Assembly (NCBI GenBank): GCA_036320915.1
Contig: JAXBDG010000012.1
Coordinates: 1,290,501-1,354,500 of the forward strand
Length of the DNA: 64,000 bases
Direction of reading: 5' to 3'
Source: Linnemannia elongata
Lineage: Eukaryota; Mortierellomycota; Mortierellomycetes; Mortierellales; Mortierellaceae
Shown: positions 11,001-20,430 of the stretch, in pieces
How the letters are laid out: every line of letters starts with the position of its first letter
How positions within the stretch are numbered: the first letter of the stretch is position 1
The notes under the pieces: model-generated
Database searches by the model: none
What the model was told of the DNA's origin: nothing
Seen by the model: only the letters and a program-made list of their open reading frames with translations
Made by a program: the position numbers and the translations under genes

Positions 11001-11379
11001 TCTACTCAGAAAGCCACCTTCTCATCCACTCTATCCCAAACAGAGCGTCACCTCTTCCTCTTCCTTCTGCTTTTCTCCTCCTCTCACCAAATGCTTTAAA
11101 ATTCGCGGGAAAGGTCATCTCTGTCCCTAAAATAGAGGAAAACAAACAGCATTATCAAACCGCCAACGGCAAAACAGGCGACAATTGCACGGATCAACGC
11201 TTCATTTCAGCACAACCAATCCGTTCCCTAAATGCTACTATGCTGTGAATGATGGCGCAGACGCTCACAACATGGAAGCAGACGAGAGAGAAAGGAAACC
11301 GGTTAAATGGTATAGAAGGGGAGTAGAAGGGGTAGAGAAGAAAAGGAAGAAGAAAGTGAAATCTGAAGAGGAACCGAAG
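8037..11379. other. intergenic, no gene recognised
   Basis: About 3.3 kb of AT- and pyrimidine-rich DNA. Short ORFs on both strands are low-complexity and match nothing I know. It contains a T tract just upstream (8011-8036, which would be a poly(A) tail for a minus-strand retrocopy), an A tract near 10731-10747 and a 41-bp direct repeat (10761-10842). Confidence 0.5.
10761..10842. repeat. 41-bp direct tandem repeat, two units
   Basis: Units 10761-10801 and 10802-10842, each starting GTGCTAGAGCCAT, with four or so differences. Confidence 0.75.
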
Positions 11380-11652
11380 AGGAGCTGACGTGAAGGCAAA
11401 AAAATAACAAAGTCAGGGAAGGGGAGAAGAGGTATAAGAGCCAAGGAAAGAAGGAAAAGCCCAAAAAAAACATCCCTCTTATTCATATACGCCTAGAGAA
11501 CGTAGGCATGCAGCACAGGCATAGAAAGGTCAAAGCAAAGATGAGGGCACACAGTGTGTGTAAGGTGCCTGAAAAGGGGATCGAAATCAGAGAAAATACA
11601 GGAATATTTATTTTTTTTCACCTCCCTCCGCGAGCGAAGCCACGGGCACTAG
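11380..11652 (+). mobile_element. Helitron 3'-terminal segment (family A), copy 1
   Basis: This segment is homologous to 33742-34137. It ends in a GC-rich hairpin (CCGCG loop CACGG) followed shortly by CTAG, the layout of a Helitron 3' end. The base after CTAG here is A rather than the usual T, so the boundary is uncertain. Confidence 0.45.
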
Positions 11653-13000
11653 ATAGTATAGAGCAACACAATAACCAAACCTGAAATGTGCCCAAATTCT
11701 TATCTCGGTGTGGGATAATGAAAAGGAGAGAACAGTTTGTGTCAGCAATGTGAGGAACACAATGAGTTGCTCATGAAGCAATATCATGCCAAGTTGGTAG
11801 AATACAAGGCAATAATACAGCTTTTTTTTTACTGTGACATCCTTACAGCTATGCCTAGGACGTACCCCCACCTGCACCTTACCCGTTATCCAACAAAGCC
11901 CGGGGAATTTACGCCACTTGCGGGAAAACATCACACCTCACAAAAGTAAGTCGCCAGTATCCCTCCAACACAATTCACGATGTATCAGTCGCTTGGCGGC
12001 CATTCACACAGGATCTCATTTGCGGACCAAACTTTGACGAGAAAGAGATGCGCCATAACTTCCAGGCAATGACAGAGAGGCCACACTGCTACGCTTTGGT
12101 ATGGATACAAGAACGCTCATCTGGCTCAAAGACTAACCCAGTCTTTTCGATATGTTACAGCAAGGGACAAATCATCCTCCCTCACATCATGCCTTACGAC
12201 AAAATTATGGATCTGTTGCGACGCAAAACATTATGTCGCGAAATCAGAAAATACAACTCAGCAATGGCGTTTGCCTCTACGATGCAGTCTGGACCACACT
12301 CTTGCCAACACTAAGAAGGGCGCATTCACGTTTCGCACTAGCGGACAAATTATAGAACACTAGACGACGATGGCCTCCCACAACATATCATTACACTAAA
12401 CGTCAGTCAGCCAATCATCATTTTACGAACTGTTTCAACGAGAAGAGGAATGTGCAATGTTACACGACTACAAGTATCAAAACTGGACGAATACATCTTA
12501 AAAGCAAAGATCGTTACAGTATCATTCAACTTCGTTCTCATCACACGAAAGCCACTCTCCCCAAAAGACGACGGCACCACACTAATTAAATTCACACGCT
12601 TGCAACTTCTAATCCCTGACCTGCTTTCGCACTTACCATCAACAAGGCGCAATGAAAATCAATAACAACAACAGGTGTCTATCTTCACCAACCTGTGTTT
12701 TCATGTGGGCAACTTTATGTTGCACACTCAAGATGTTCAAACCTTGACAACAAATCCTTAACCTTAACGCTCTAAAAATTCTTCGACTTTCAAACACGCA
12801 AACAACACCCTTTACGACAGCCAAAGGAAATTACACCAGAAACATAGTTTTCAAGGCAGCACTTTAACCAGCGCCAACTCATTCGAACGATCATACAGCA
12901 AACCGTTCATTGTTTACTTTGTACAGTACACTTCCAAGAATAAATGGACGCAACAATGCAACCCCCCACGAAGAGAACAATTCAAGTGGCAACGCCCTAG
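11653..13000 (+). mobile_element. Helitron internal-deletion derivative, copy 1
   Basis: It contains decayed pieces of a Helitron Rep/helicase gene: a cysteine-containing N-terminal segment with ICYSKGQIILPH, followed by IRKYNSAMAFAST (about 12050-12310), then directly the C-terminal helicase part (about 12450-12660) ending where the INK(T)QG motif is expected. The Rep catalytic domain and most of the helicase are absent. The 3' end reads GCCCTAG at 12994-13000 followed by T, fitting a CTRR terminus in an A/T target. The copy at 45599-46966 (minus) has the same internal deletion, so this is a family of non-autonomous copies. Confidence 0.6.
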
Positions 13001-13010
13001 TCTTCCTTTT

Positions 13011-13100
13011 ATTAAGATCGTGACTTCCGAAAAAAATTGAATAAACTCAGACAGAAATAAACAAAAGGGGGACTCTAAGTGATCTCTTGATCTCTATCTA
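13011..13100. repeat. DIRS copy 2 left inverted terminal repeat
   Basis: Reverse complement of 16494-16583 with a handful of substitutions. Confidence 0.85.
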
Positions 13101-13143
13101 CTTGCTAGCAAAGGGTGGGTTAGGCGGGATATCTAGAGTCCCT

Positions 13144-13190
13144 GGCGTTGTCGAATAATAGGCTTTAGCCGTCATTACATTCGGCAACAC
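13144..13190. repeat. conserved hairpin in DIRS copy 2 internal complementary region
   Basis: It corresponds to 108-155 of copy 1. The outer stem differs in sequence but keeps most pairs; a G-U in copy 1 is a U-A here. Confidence 0.6.
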
Positions 13191-13243
13191 TTAACCACTA
13201 TTCTTCCTAACCAGGGACTCTATCTGCGGATTCAGAGTCAGGA

Positions 13244-14254
13244 AAGGATGGCTGTGGTGAAGTTGCTCGCCAGGGCTCTTGAGATCCTGTAGAACGCTTC
13301 AACGATGGCTGGGGAAGGCCAGTTGCCGTGTGTGGCAACGTCGTCCACGGCGATCCCTCTCTTCAGTGCGGCGGTAGTGCCCAATGCTCGGGCCTTGTAC
13401 GATGGCTAGGTCTCGTCTCGTGGCATTAGTTGCATAATCTCCTGAATGTAGTTGGAGATCGTGTCAGTATGTAAGCTCAGGTTGGCCCTCCTCAAGTGTC
13501 GCATGAGAGGGGTGTTTAGTGTTGTCTCGTATTTGGGATGCGTCGTCCTGGCGAAGCGATCCTGATCCGAGGTACGTCTCCGATACTCGACGTATGACTT
13601 GACCGGGCAAACTAACTCGACTGGGTGTGACTTGATGACAACACTTTTGATGATCAACATGCCGTCTCGCTTCTCCTTGGGGAACACAACTGCAAGTTCC
13701 AGCTCATCCTCCGTGACCTTGCATTGGATCACGTCCGTGCACGCTAGATCGTCCGGGCGTAAAATACCGCATGTAGCAAGAAGAAACCAAGTCTTCGTGG
13801 TAAGGTTCTTGATGTCCATGCTGTGGTTGCTGCCCAGAGCTTGGAGACAGGACAGGACTGGGGTCAGGTCCACTGTGGCGTTGTGAAGTCTCTTGAAGGT
13901 GCTTGTGCCCATCACCTTTAAGTACTCCCTGAAAAGCTCATCCTCCTTGATCTCCAGCTGCTGTGCGGCAGGAAACAGCTGCAGAATGGCCGATTTGTAG
14001 GTGCGAACGGTTGTCAGCTTCCACTTCTTCACTTCTAGGCCAAAGTTGAGAAATTTCATGAGGTCCATGGCCGATGGGTTGAGAGGATCGCGTTCCTGCT
14101 CCTGCATCCACTGAATAAACGCCTTTTGTCCGGGCATTCGTCTCTTGCGGCGTTTCTGTGCTGCCCTTGAGTCGAATAATTTGGTGAGAACTCCCGTTCC
14201 CGCTCCTTTGTCTACTGCTTGTTGCCGTCGACGTTCCAGGCTGAGAGTGAACAC
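13244..14254 (-). pseudogene. DIRS copy 2 tyrosine recombinase with premature stop
   Basis: It is homologous along its length to the recombinase at 202-1218. The frame is open from about 14254 to an in-frame TAG at 13406-13408. Recognisable recombinase sequence then continues in the same frame, with the KARALGTTAA, HGNWPS and FYRIS segments that carry catalytic residues, to the end near 13244. The stop therefore removes most of the active site. The apparent start at 14254 is GTG and overlaps the end of the RT frame. Confidence 0.8.
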
Positions 14255-15413
14255 ATTGGGTTCTTCTCGAGGATGTGTGGGCTGTTTCCCGGGGCTGGCA
14301 AGACTTGGTTCCTCGGGATCCGTAGGGGCTTGTCGACCGACATGGCTGTGATCGTAGGGTACCAGAGCGCGCTCTTCCAGAAAGGAGTGATAACCGTCGC
14401 TTTGACCTTATCCTGCTTGATCTTCTGAAGGACCTTGCTGATCAGAGACCATGGTGGACATGCATAAACTCTGTTCGTGCGCGACCAGGAGCTGTTGAAC
14501 GCGTCCTGGCTCCATGCTGTCTTCTCCTGCTTCCATGATATGTATCTGGGAACCTTGGCATTCGCCGCTGTCACGAATAGGTCGACGTGGTGGCGACCCC
14601 TGAAAGATGATGTCGTCCGTGAGATCATAGAATGGGAAAAAGAACCAGGATCTGTTTATTCAGGCACATTCAGGGTATACATACCCTGAATGACCCACGT
14701 GACATCGGTATGTATGCCAGTAGCAGTTGGTGGCGCTTTATAGCACAACCCCATGTCGACTCGAGGTGTTGAAAGAACGATGTGTTGATCGATCACTCCA
14801 ACTGTGTCACCATCCTCCTGGAGGGTGCGTCTGCCGGGTTGAACTGTGATGGAACGTATGTTGTCTTTAGTCGTGTGCCCGTCGCCATACAATGGTCCCA
14901 AATCTTGGGCGTCAGGTCGAGTAGTGGCTGTGATCGAGTTCCGCCGAATTTGTTGATTTGGGCGATCGTGGTCATGTTGTCGCAAATAACATGAATGGTC
15001 TTCCCGATCATTGCAGGAAGGCGGACCAAATTCCAAATGACCCGAAGCTCCTTCCAGTTGATGTGATGTGGTTGCTCCAATGCAGTCCATGTCCTTGACA
15101 TCTCCGCTCTCGATCACCATCCCCCATGCATCCTCTGAGGCGTCCGTGTAAACATCGACTTCCGTCCTCTGAGGTAAGAACCCTTGTCTGCTCCAATCCG
15201 ACAGATGTGACCGCCACAGTTGATATTCTCCAGCGCTGCCGCATCCTGCGTAACCGGGTCCGTCCACTTGCACTTCTTGGCCAGAGCTGTATTCTGAACC
15301 TGTATCAAATTCCTCGTCCTCAGTCGAGCCGGAAAGACCGCCACCGTCATGGCTATCGCCTTTCCAATAAACGCCGCCAGCCTTCGAAGTTGAACGGTTC
15401 CTGCCCTGACCAT
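14212..15413 (-). pseudogene. DIRS copy 2 RT/RNase H remnant
   Basis: It encodes only the region after the RT palm. It shows the LRRLAAFIGKA segment, VDVYTDASEDAWG (in a shifted frame) and the RNase H end FNPADAPSRR. Pieces lie in different frames, so there are frameshifts, and an unrelated insertion interrupts it near 14600-14750. The YxDD catalytic part is deleted. Confidence 0.8.
14665..14700. repeat. 26-bp palindrome in insertion within DIRS copy 2
   Basis: Two 12-base arms (CATTCAGGGTAT and its complement) around a 2-base centre, inside sequence absent from copy 1. Confidence 0.6.
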
Positions 15414-15496
15414 CTACTCCGCCTCCCTGCGTAGATCGCGTACCTTGGCTCTTGGTACCGAGAGTGACATCTCGAAGCGGAGAAGTCGACCTCCTA

Positions 15497-16444
15497 CTAA
15501 TTCGACTTCTCTCCTTCGATTTCCTGGTCTGACTGCTTCTTGCCTTGTCCGCCGCCAGACCTGTTCCAAGGCTTGCCCCCAGGCTTGCCTTCATCCGACT
15601 TGTAGCCCGACTTGCCACCGTCTGATTTGTATCCTGACTTGTCCTTGGATTGCTGTTTGCCCGACTGCTGATCCTTGGGTTTGTCGTTCGATCCGGATTT
15701 GTCTTTGCCGGTCTTGTTGTCAGGTTTCTTGGTCTTGTCCCTTGGGCGTTCGTACTTCTTGTATGTCTTCCGAACCAGATCAGCGGCTGCCTTCTTGGCA
15801 GCCAGTGATTCCAAAGTGAAAAGGGATTCCTCCTTGTCATTGCCATGCTTGATACCGAGCTTGTCGAGGTAAAGGTTCTCTCGCGTCCGACTAATCCTGG
15901 AAGCGTCGTGAGATGTTGAAATACGTGCAGTGTTGAGGAAACTGAGCGCATGTTTGCCCTGAGCCGAGTCGGATTTTCCCTTTTTGACGATCTCATGGGC
16001 GAACGTGTTGTAAAACCGGGTTGTGTGCGCCAAATATCTTTGGATTGCTGCCAGATCCCGTTCGTGTCGTTTGGCTGCATCCGTGAGGGACACTTCGGCG
16101 TGCTGCAAAACTGGCGGAGGTTTGTAATCCACATTCTCGGTGTAATGGTAGTCATTCCAGTCGAAAACCTCGTGGTTTTTGGGAAGCTCTGAATCCAAGA
16201 ACTTGGGTTCTCCGATAGCTGGATAGACCTCCAGGAGTTCGTCATAGAGCTTGAGGGTGGTCGGTCGTGGCTTGCAGACCACCTTACCGTCCTGTTCGCC
16301 GGAAGAAGCCTCCAGTTGCTTAATCCTGGCTTGCTGTTGTTGTAAAAGGAGCTGTTGTTGTTGCATTTGCTCCTGCATAAAGCGAAGGGTTGCGTGAATG
16401 TCGATATCGACATCGGGGGTCGTAGGATTAGGTGCGTGGGACAT
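15497..16444 (-). CDS. DIRS copy 2 gag-like protein
   Basis: An intact 315-residue ORF, the same length as the copy 1 protein. It has an N-terminal Gln-rich predicted coiled coil (about residues 20-50), the conserved NDYHYTE and PPVLQHAE motifs in the middle, and a Lys/Ser/Gly/Asp-rich C-terminus with GYKSD repeats. ATG at 16442-16444. It is intact while RT is deleted, so the protein could still be made. Confidence 0.72.
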   Translation of the reverse strand: MSHAPNPTTPDVDIDIHATLRFMQEQMQQQQLLLQQQQARIKQLEASSGEQDGKVVCKPRPTTLKLYDELLEVYPAIGEPKFLDSELPKNHEVFDWNDYHYTENVDYKPPPVLQHAEVSLTDAAKRHERDLAAIQRYLAHTTRFYNTFAHEIVKKGKSDSAQGKHALSFLNTARISTSHDASRISRTRENLYLDKLGIKHGNDKEESLFTLESLAAKKAAADLVRKTYKKYERPRDKTKKPDNKTGKDKSGSNDKPKDQQSGKQQSKDKSGYKSDGGKSGYKSDEGKPGGKPWNRSGGGQGKKQSDQEIEGEKSN

Positions 16445-16493
16445 GGGGGAGATCGTTCAGAGATTCGGGGAGAGTGTTCCGGCCGTGAAACAG

Positions 16494-16635
16494 AAAGATA
16501 GATATCAAGAGATCACCTAGAGTCCCCCTTTTGTTTATTTCCGTCTGAGATTATTCAATTTTTTTCGGAAGTCGCGATCATAATATAATAAAAGAAAAAT
16601 ACACACAGTTAGAGTCCCTGGTTAGGAAGAATAAT
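16494..16635. repeat. DIRS copy 2 right terminal repeat and outer extension
   Basis: 16494-16583 pairs with 13011-13100. The extension to 16635 ends GAAGAATAAT like copy 1 and matches the internal complementary region. Confidence 0.82.
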
Positions 16636-16726
16636 GAAATTAAAACTGGATTCAATGAAATGTATTGAGTATGCATCATGGCCAATATATTTTTGATTGT
16701 TGATTCGTCGTACTAAAATGCGTGCT

Positions 16727-18376
16727 TCAACGAAGGCTTGGTCTTGCTGGCGTCCGTTCGTAATGGTCGTTGACAGGTACAACTGGGATATTTTCAAACT
16801 CGAAGGGTTCATACTTGGACCGGATCAGCATTGGAGCCGGGATCTCTATCTGACACGACAGTTGCATCGAGACAACTTTGTAAAGCGAGCTGGTGTATCG
16901 GTCATCCAGGAGAACATTTCTCATAGCCCACAAGCAAAGACAAACAGCCATAGTAACAGCTACGGAGATCAGCAACCAGTTCGGAATATTGAAGCCTTGC
17001 TGGAGGTCTATAGTATCAAACAATATGTAAAGCTGCTCTTCCGCAAAGTCCGGATAAAAATTCTGTCCTAGCGAAGCCATGTAATTTGCAGCCTCGTATG
17101 TCGCATTCTTCATGGTGGACATCAACACAGGCTGGGGAACTCCATTGTGTAGGGCGAGGGTATGTTCAATGGTCATTGCTATGCTTGAATTCGGTGGATA
17201 CGGGAATGGCTTGCTTCCATAAGCCTTCATAATGAGGGTATTGATCTCCTGCTGCCCCATTATGAACATGTTTACATTGTTGTAAATGCAACACATGGAA
17301 ATCGCGCCTGACGTGGGGTACTCAAACGAGTAGCAGACTACTGACTCGATAAAGGAATTGTGGACTTTCAATTCCACGAACACAGTAGAGTTCGATGTGG
17401 CCGTTGTGTTGTTAATGGATTTTTCCATAGCTTGAAATAAGTCGCCGTACTCGCCAAAGACAGTAGTCGAAACGCTACGAAAATTTTTCACTGTGGAGAA
17501 GGAAAAAGGAACCACGGATGCTGATAGAACCGATATTTCTCCGGTCGGATACACGCACTTGGTAACCGTGGTTCTCGGCAATGCTGCAAGTCCTGGCTTG
17601 AGACGATATGCAACCTTGAGCGGGTCTCCATCCAAGGAACATATCCTCGTGCCCACACCAATACCGGGCCTTGTGAACGCCGTTGAGAACATGGAAGGGG
17701 ACGTCGCCGGCACTCTAATGCTCCATCGGCCCTTGGACACGGGGACGACTTTCGCCTTGGAGAAATCAGGATCAAATACACCAAGTATCGAATACTCGGC
17801 GACAGCACAACCGCTGTTGAATATGAGACGCTTCCTGTTAACATCAATCGCATCGAGGTCGAAATGATCGCATGCAATCTCATACTTGGATGTTCGTGGT
17901 GTGTACAATCGCCCATTCACTACTTCGGAGGTATTTTTGGCATCGTTGATCATTTTTGCCATGGCGTCAACAATGTCGGTCCCGTGGTGGATAGAGCCGG
18001 ACCATCCAGCGAAGGAGTTATCGTAGCCGCTCATGGAAAATTGCGGCGATTTTACAACGACCGAGTCTGCTACAATTGGCCTGACTGATGGAACGATGAA
18101 GTAGACGGCTCCCTTGTCCGCAAGACTTGCCACAAGACTCGCCAAAATTGTGAAAACCATGGCAACCTTGATTGATTTGGGTACACTCTTCCAGGAATTG
18201 TAGAGCGAGTTCAACATTTCTGGATATCCACCTTGACAAGTCCACCGGATGCTGTTCGCGTAATCACCACCGAACCTCGAGTAGATAGCCAGAATGGCAT
18301 CGACAGCGCCAGTCAATAGGAGTTGGAAAATGGCCAAAACGATGTTGAGAACAAATGGCGTCCAAGGCAGAAACAT
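16727..18376 (-). CDS. large membrane-anchored glycoprotein-like protein, paralog 1
   Basis: I do not recognise the family. The protein has 549 residues. Two hydrophobic N-terminal segments (about residues 8-35 and 75-100) flank a conserved RFGG-YANSIRW...GGY-EMLNSLYNSWKSVPKS stretch. A roughly 380-residue ectodomain-like region has several N-x-S/T sites and cysteines. A C-terminal membrane span (about 485-505, WLLISVAVTMAVCL) is followed by a short cytoplasmic-type tail with a PMLIRSKYEPFEFE motif. The paralog at 20431-22089 aligns throughout. The start at 18376 is the first ATG in frame and matches the paralog's start; the frame is open further upstream to about 18601 without an ATG. Single exon. 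Surface role is inferred from topology only. Confidence 0.75.
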   Translation of the reverse strand: MFLPWTPFVLNIVLAIFQLLLTGAVDAILAIYSRFGGDYANSIRWTCQGGYPEMLNSLYNSWKSVPKSIKVAMVFTILASLVASLADKGAVYFIVPSVRPIVADSVVVKSPQFSMSGYDNSFAGWSGSIHHGTDIVDAMAKMINDAKNTSEVVNGRLYTPRTSKYEIACDHFDLDAIDVNRKRLIFNSGCAVAEYSILGVFDPDFSKAKVVPVSKGRWSIRVPATSPSMFSTAFTRPGIGVGTRICSLDGDPLKVAYRLKPGLAALPRTTVTKCVYPTGEISVLSASVVPFSFSTVKNFRSVSTTVFGEYGDLFQAMEKSINNTTATSNSTVFVELKVHNSFIESVVCYSFEYPTSGAISMCCIYNNVNMFIMGQQEINTLIMKAYGSKPFPYPPNSSIAMTIEHTLALHNGVPQPVLMSTMKNATYEAANYMASLGQNFYPDFAEEQLYILFDTIDLQQGFNIPNWLLISVAVTMAVCLCLWAMRNVLLDDRYTSSLYKVVSMQLSCQIEIPAPMLIRSKYEPFEFENIPVVPVNDHYERTPARPSLR

Positions 18377-20430
18377 GAAGATAGGCAGTATGAATATCGG
18401 AAAGAGGGAAAGGTTGAGGAAAAAGTGAAGTGCTGAGAAAAGAGATACGAGTAGTGTGGCGTTGTGATGTTGTAGGTCTATATGGTACAGTGTCAGCAGG
18501 ACAACGTATACGTAGATCAATTTTGTGGGTTGGTGTCTCGCAGTTGCTATGTGCAGGAGGTGTAAGAGAGGAAACAGGTCAAGAACCACCCTGTTCTGCA
18601 CTTCCTTTTATTTGTTAAAAAGCTTCTATAGTTGGCTACCTTGAATCAGCACCTAATTAAGAGTGCAGCGGAATCAGTGACCGCGAACCACGGCGCATGT
18701 TCTAGATGCGAATAAAACCAGCGTGGTTGCGCCAATCCGTCAAGTTGTTAGGCATGAGGATACTGAACTTTGTTTGTCTGAAAGATGAAAGTGCACGTGT
18801 ACAGTGTACAAATGAAAGATGCATTTCATCTTATTTGCGGACTCATATAAAAGATCTTTGTTGCGGTCAAGTGCTAGTATGCACAAAAATAGCTCCGTTT
18901 TTTATTTAACGAAGAATCCAGAAGGCAATAGGCAGCATGCAACCAAAAACAAAAAAAAACCATCTTTCTCGTTGTTCACCTCCAAAGCTACATCCAAGCG
19001 GTTGCAATCTTATTACTTCAGAGGTGCAGCAGAATTAGTGACCGCGAACCATAGCGCATGTTCTAGATGCGAATAAGACCAGCGCGGTTGCACCAATCCG
19101 TCGAGTTGTTAGGCATGAGGATACTGAACTTTGTTTATCTGAAAGATGAAAGTGCACATGTACAGTGTACAAATGAAAGATGCATTTCATCTTATTTGTG
19201 GGCTCACATAAAAGATCTTTGTTGCGGTCAAGTGCTAGTATGCACAAAAATAGCTCCGTTTTTTATTTAACGAAGAATCCAGAAGGCAATAGGCAGCATG
19301 CAACCAAAAACAAAAAAAAACCATCTTTCTCGTTGTTCACCTCCAAAGCTACATCCAAGCGGTTGCAATCTTATTACTTCAGGGGTGCAGCAGAATTAGT
19401 GACCGCAAACCATAGCGCATGTTCTAGATGCGAATAAGACCAGCGCGGTTGCGTCAATCGTCTGATGCTATCAAGCTGCTAAGTAACCAAATGCTCAATT
19501 TTGTTTGCATAAGAGATGATATGTGTCTTTGTTTGTCTACCAATTTCTCGAGATCCGGCAGGTTGTGTAGCTGATTAACCCCTTTTGTTTTCACTCTTGG
19601 CTCATACTGTGGTGTAGTAAATTGAAACCGCGTGTTATGCTTGATGCTTGATAATTATGTCCGACTGCGGACCCTATTATTTATCAAGCAGAGAGTTATA
19701 ACCCCAGTATAAAAGAATCGACCTGATCCCTAAATCAGAACCTTCTTCTATCTATTCATTTGTCCAGGAACCTAGTATTCTTCGATTTTCCGCGGATCAC
19801 ACCGCACACTTGGTAGGTATCACCGATCGCCGTTATTCGTATGATTTAACCTTAAACATCCATCGGGATCGCCGGTTCTGACTAACAACCTCTATTTATA
19901 TCACCAATCGTTTAGTATAGACATTGATATCGCGCTACACGCCCGTCCAGTCACCGATCGCTCATATCAAGCACCCATATCTGGCGCATCCGCGGTCAAC
20001 GGCGCTTCAAAGGTACAGTACAATGGAGGGCCGATAGCCTTATGTCGAAGAACAACTCCACATGAAATGGACTTCATTGTCAGAACTCCTTATCACATCG
20101 AACGTCATATATGGCAACACCTTGTAACCACCCCAATCATTCCTAAAGGAATATAGTCCTTGCTCAATTCATTCAGCTTATCTTTCTCCACTTTATTCCA
20201 CTATGCATCACATTATTTACCTCTAGTTCTGCAGTCACCTGTGCATCCCGTGCGTTATTAGTTCAGATCCGTGTAGCATCAGAAGACCCTCTTTCCCAAT
20301 CTGTAAGTGACAGAAGCGCCCCTGCAGATGTCCTGCATTCGTTGTATCCCCTATTGCAAATGGAAACTAATGCCAATAATAAGGCCTTGTTAGGCCCCTC
20401 CAACGCAATACATAACAACCGTTTACGGTC
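18377..20430. other. intergenic region between divergent paralogs
   Basis: About 2 kb shared upstream space of the two membrane-protein genes. It holds the 361-bp tandem repeat (18663-19460). No other gene is recognised. AT-rich sequence closer to 20430 likely contains the promoter of the plus-strand gene. Confidence 0.6.
18663..19460. repeat. 361-bp tandem repeat, about 2.2 units
   Basis: The unit at 18663-19022 is repeated at about 19023-19383 with few differences, and a third partial copy runs to about 19460. Each unit contains the same A tract and a GTGCACxTGTACAGTGTAC near-palindrome. Confidence 0.88.

Larger units (their letters stand above)
13011..16635 (-). mobile_element. DIRS-type retrotransposon, copy 2, internally deleted
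   Basis: Inverted terminal repeats of about 90 bp (13011-13100 and 16494-16583, several mismatches) flank gag, RT/RNase H remnant and recombinase in the same order as copy 1. The outer right end (16613-16633) recurs inverted at 13199-13222 in the internal complementary region. Compared with copy 1, roughly 700 bp coding for the RT fingers/palm, including the YxDD box, is missing near 15470. About 150 bp of extra sequence is inserted near 14600-14750. The element cannot encode its own RT. Confidence 0.85.

Noticed and set aside
18663..19460. The direct 361-bp units as long terminal repeats of a retroelement
   Set aside because: The units are head-to-tail with no internal coding region between them, so they form a plain tandem repeat.
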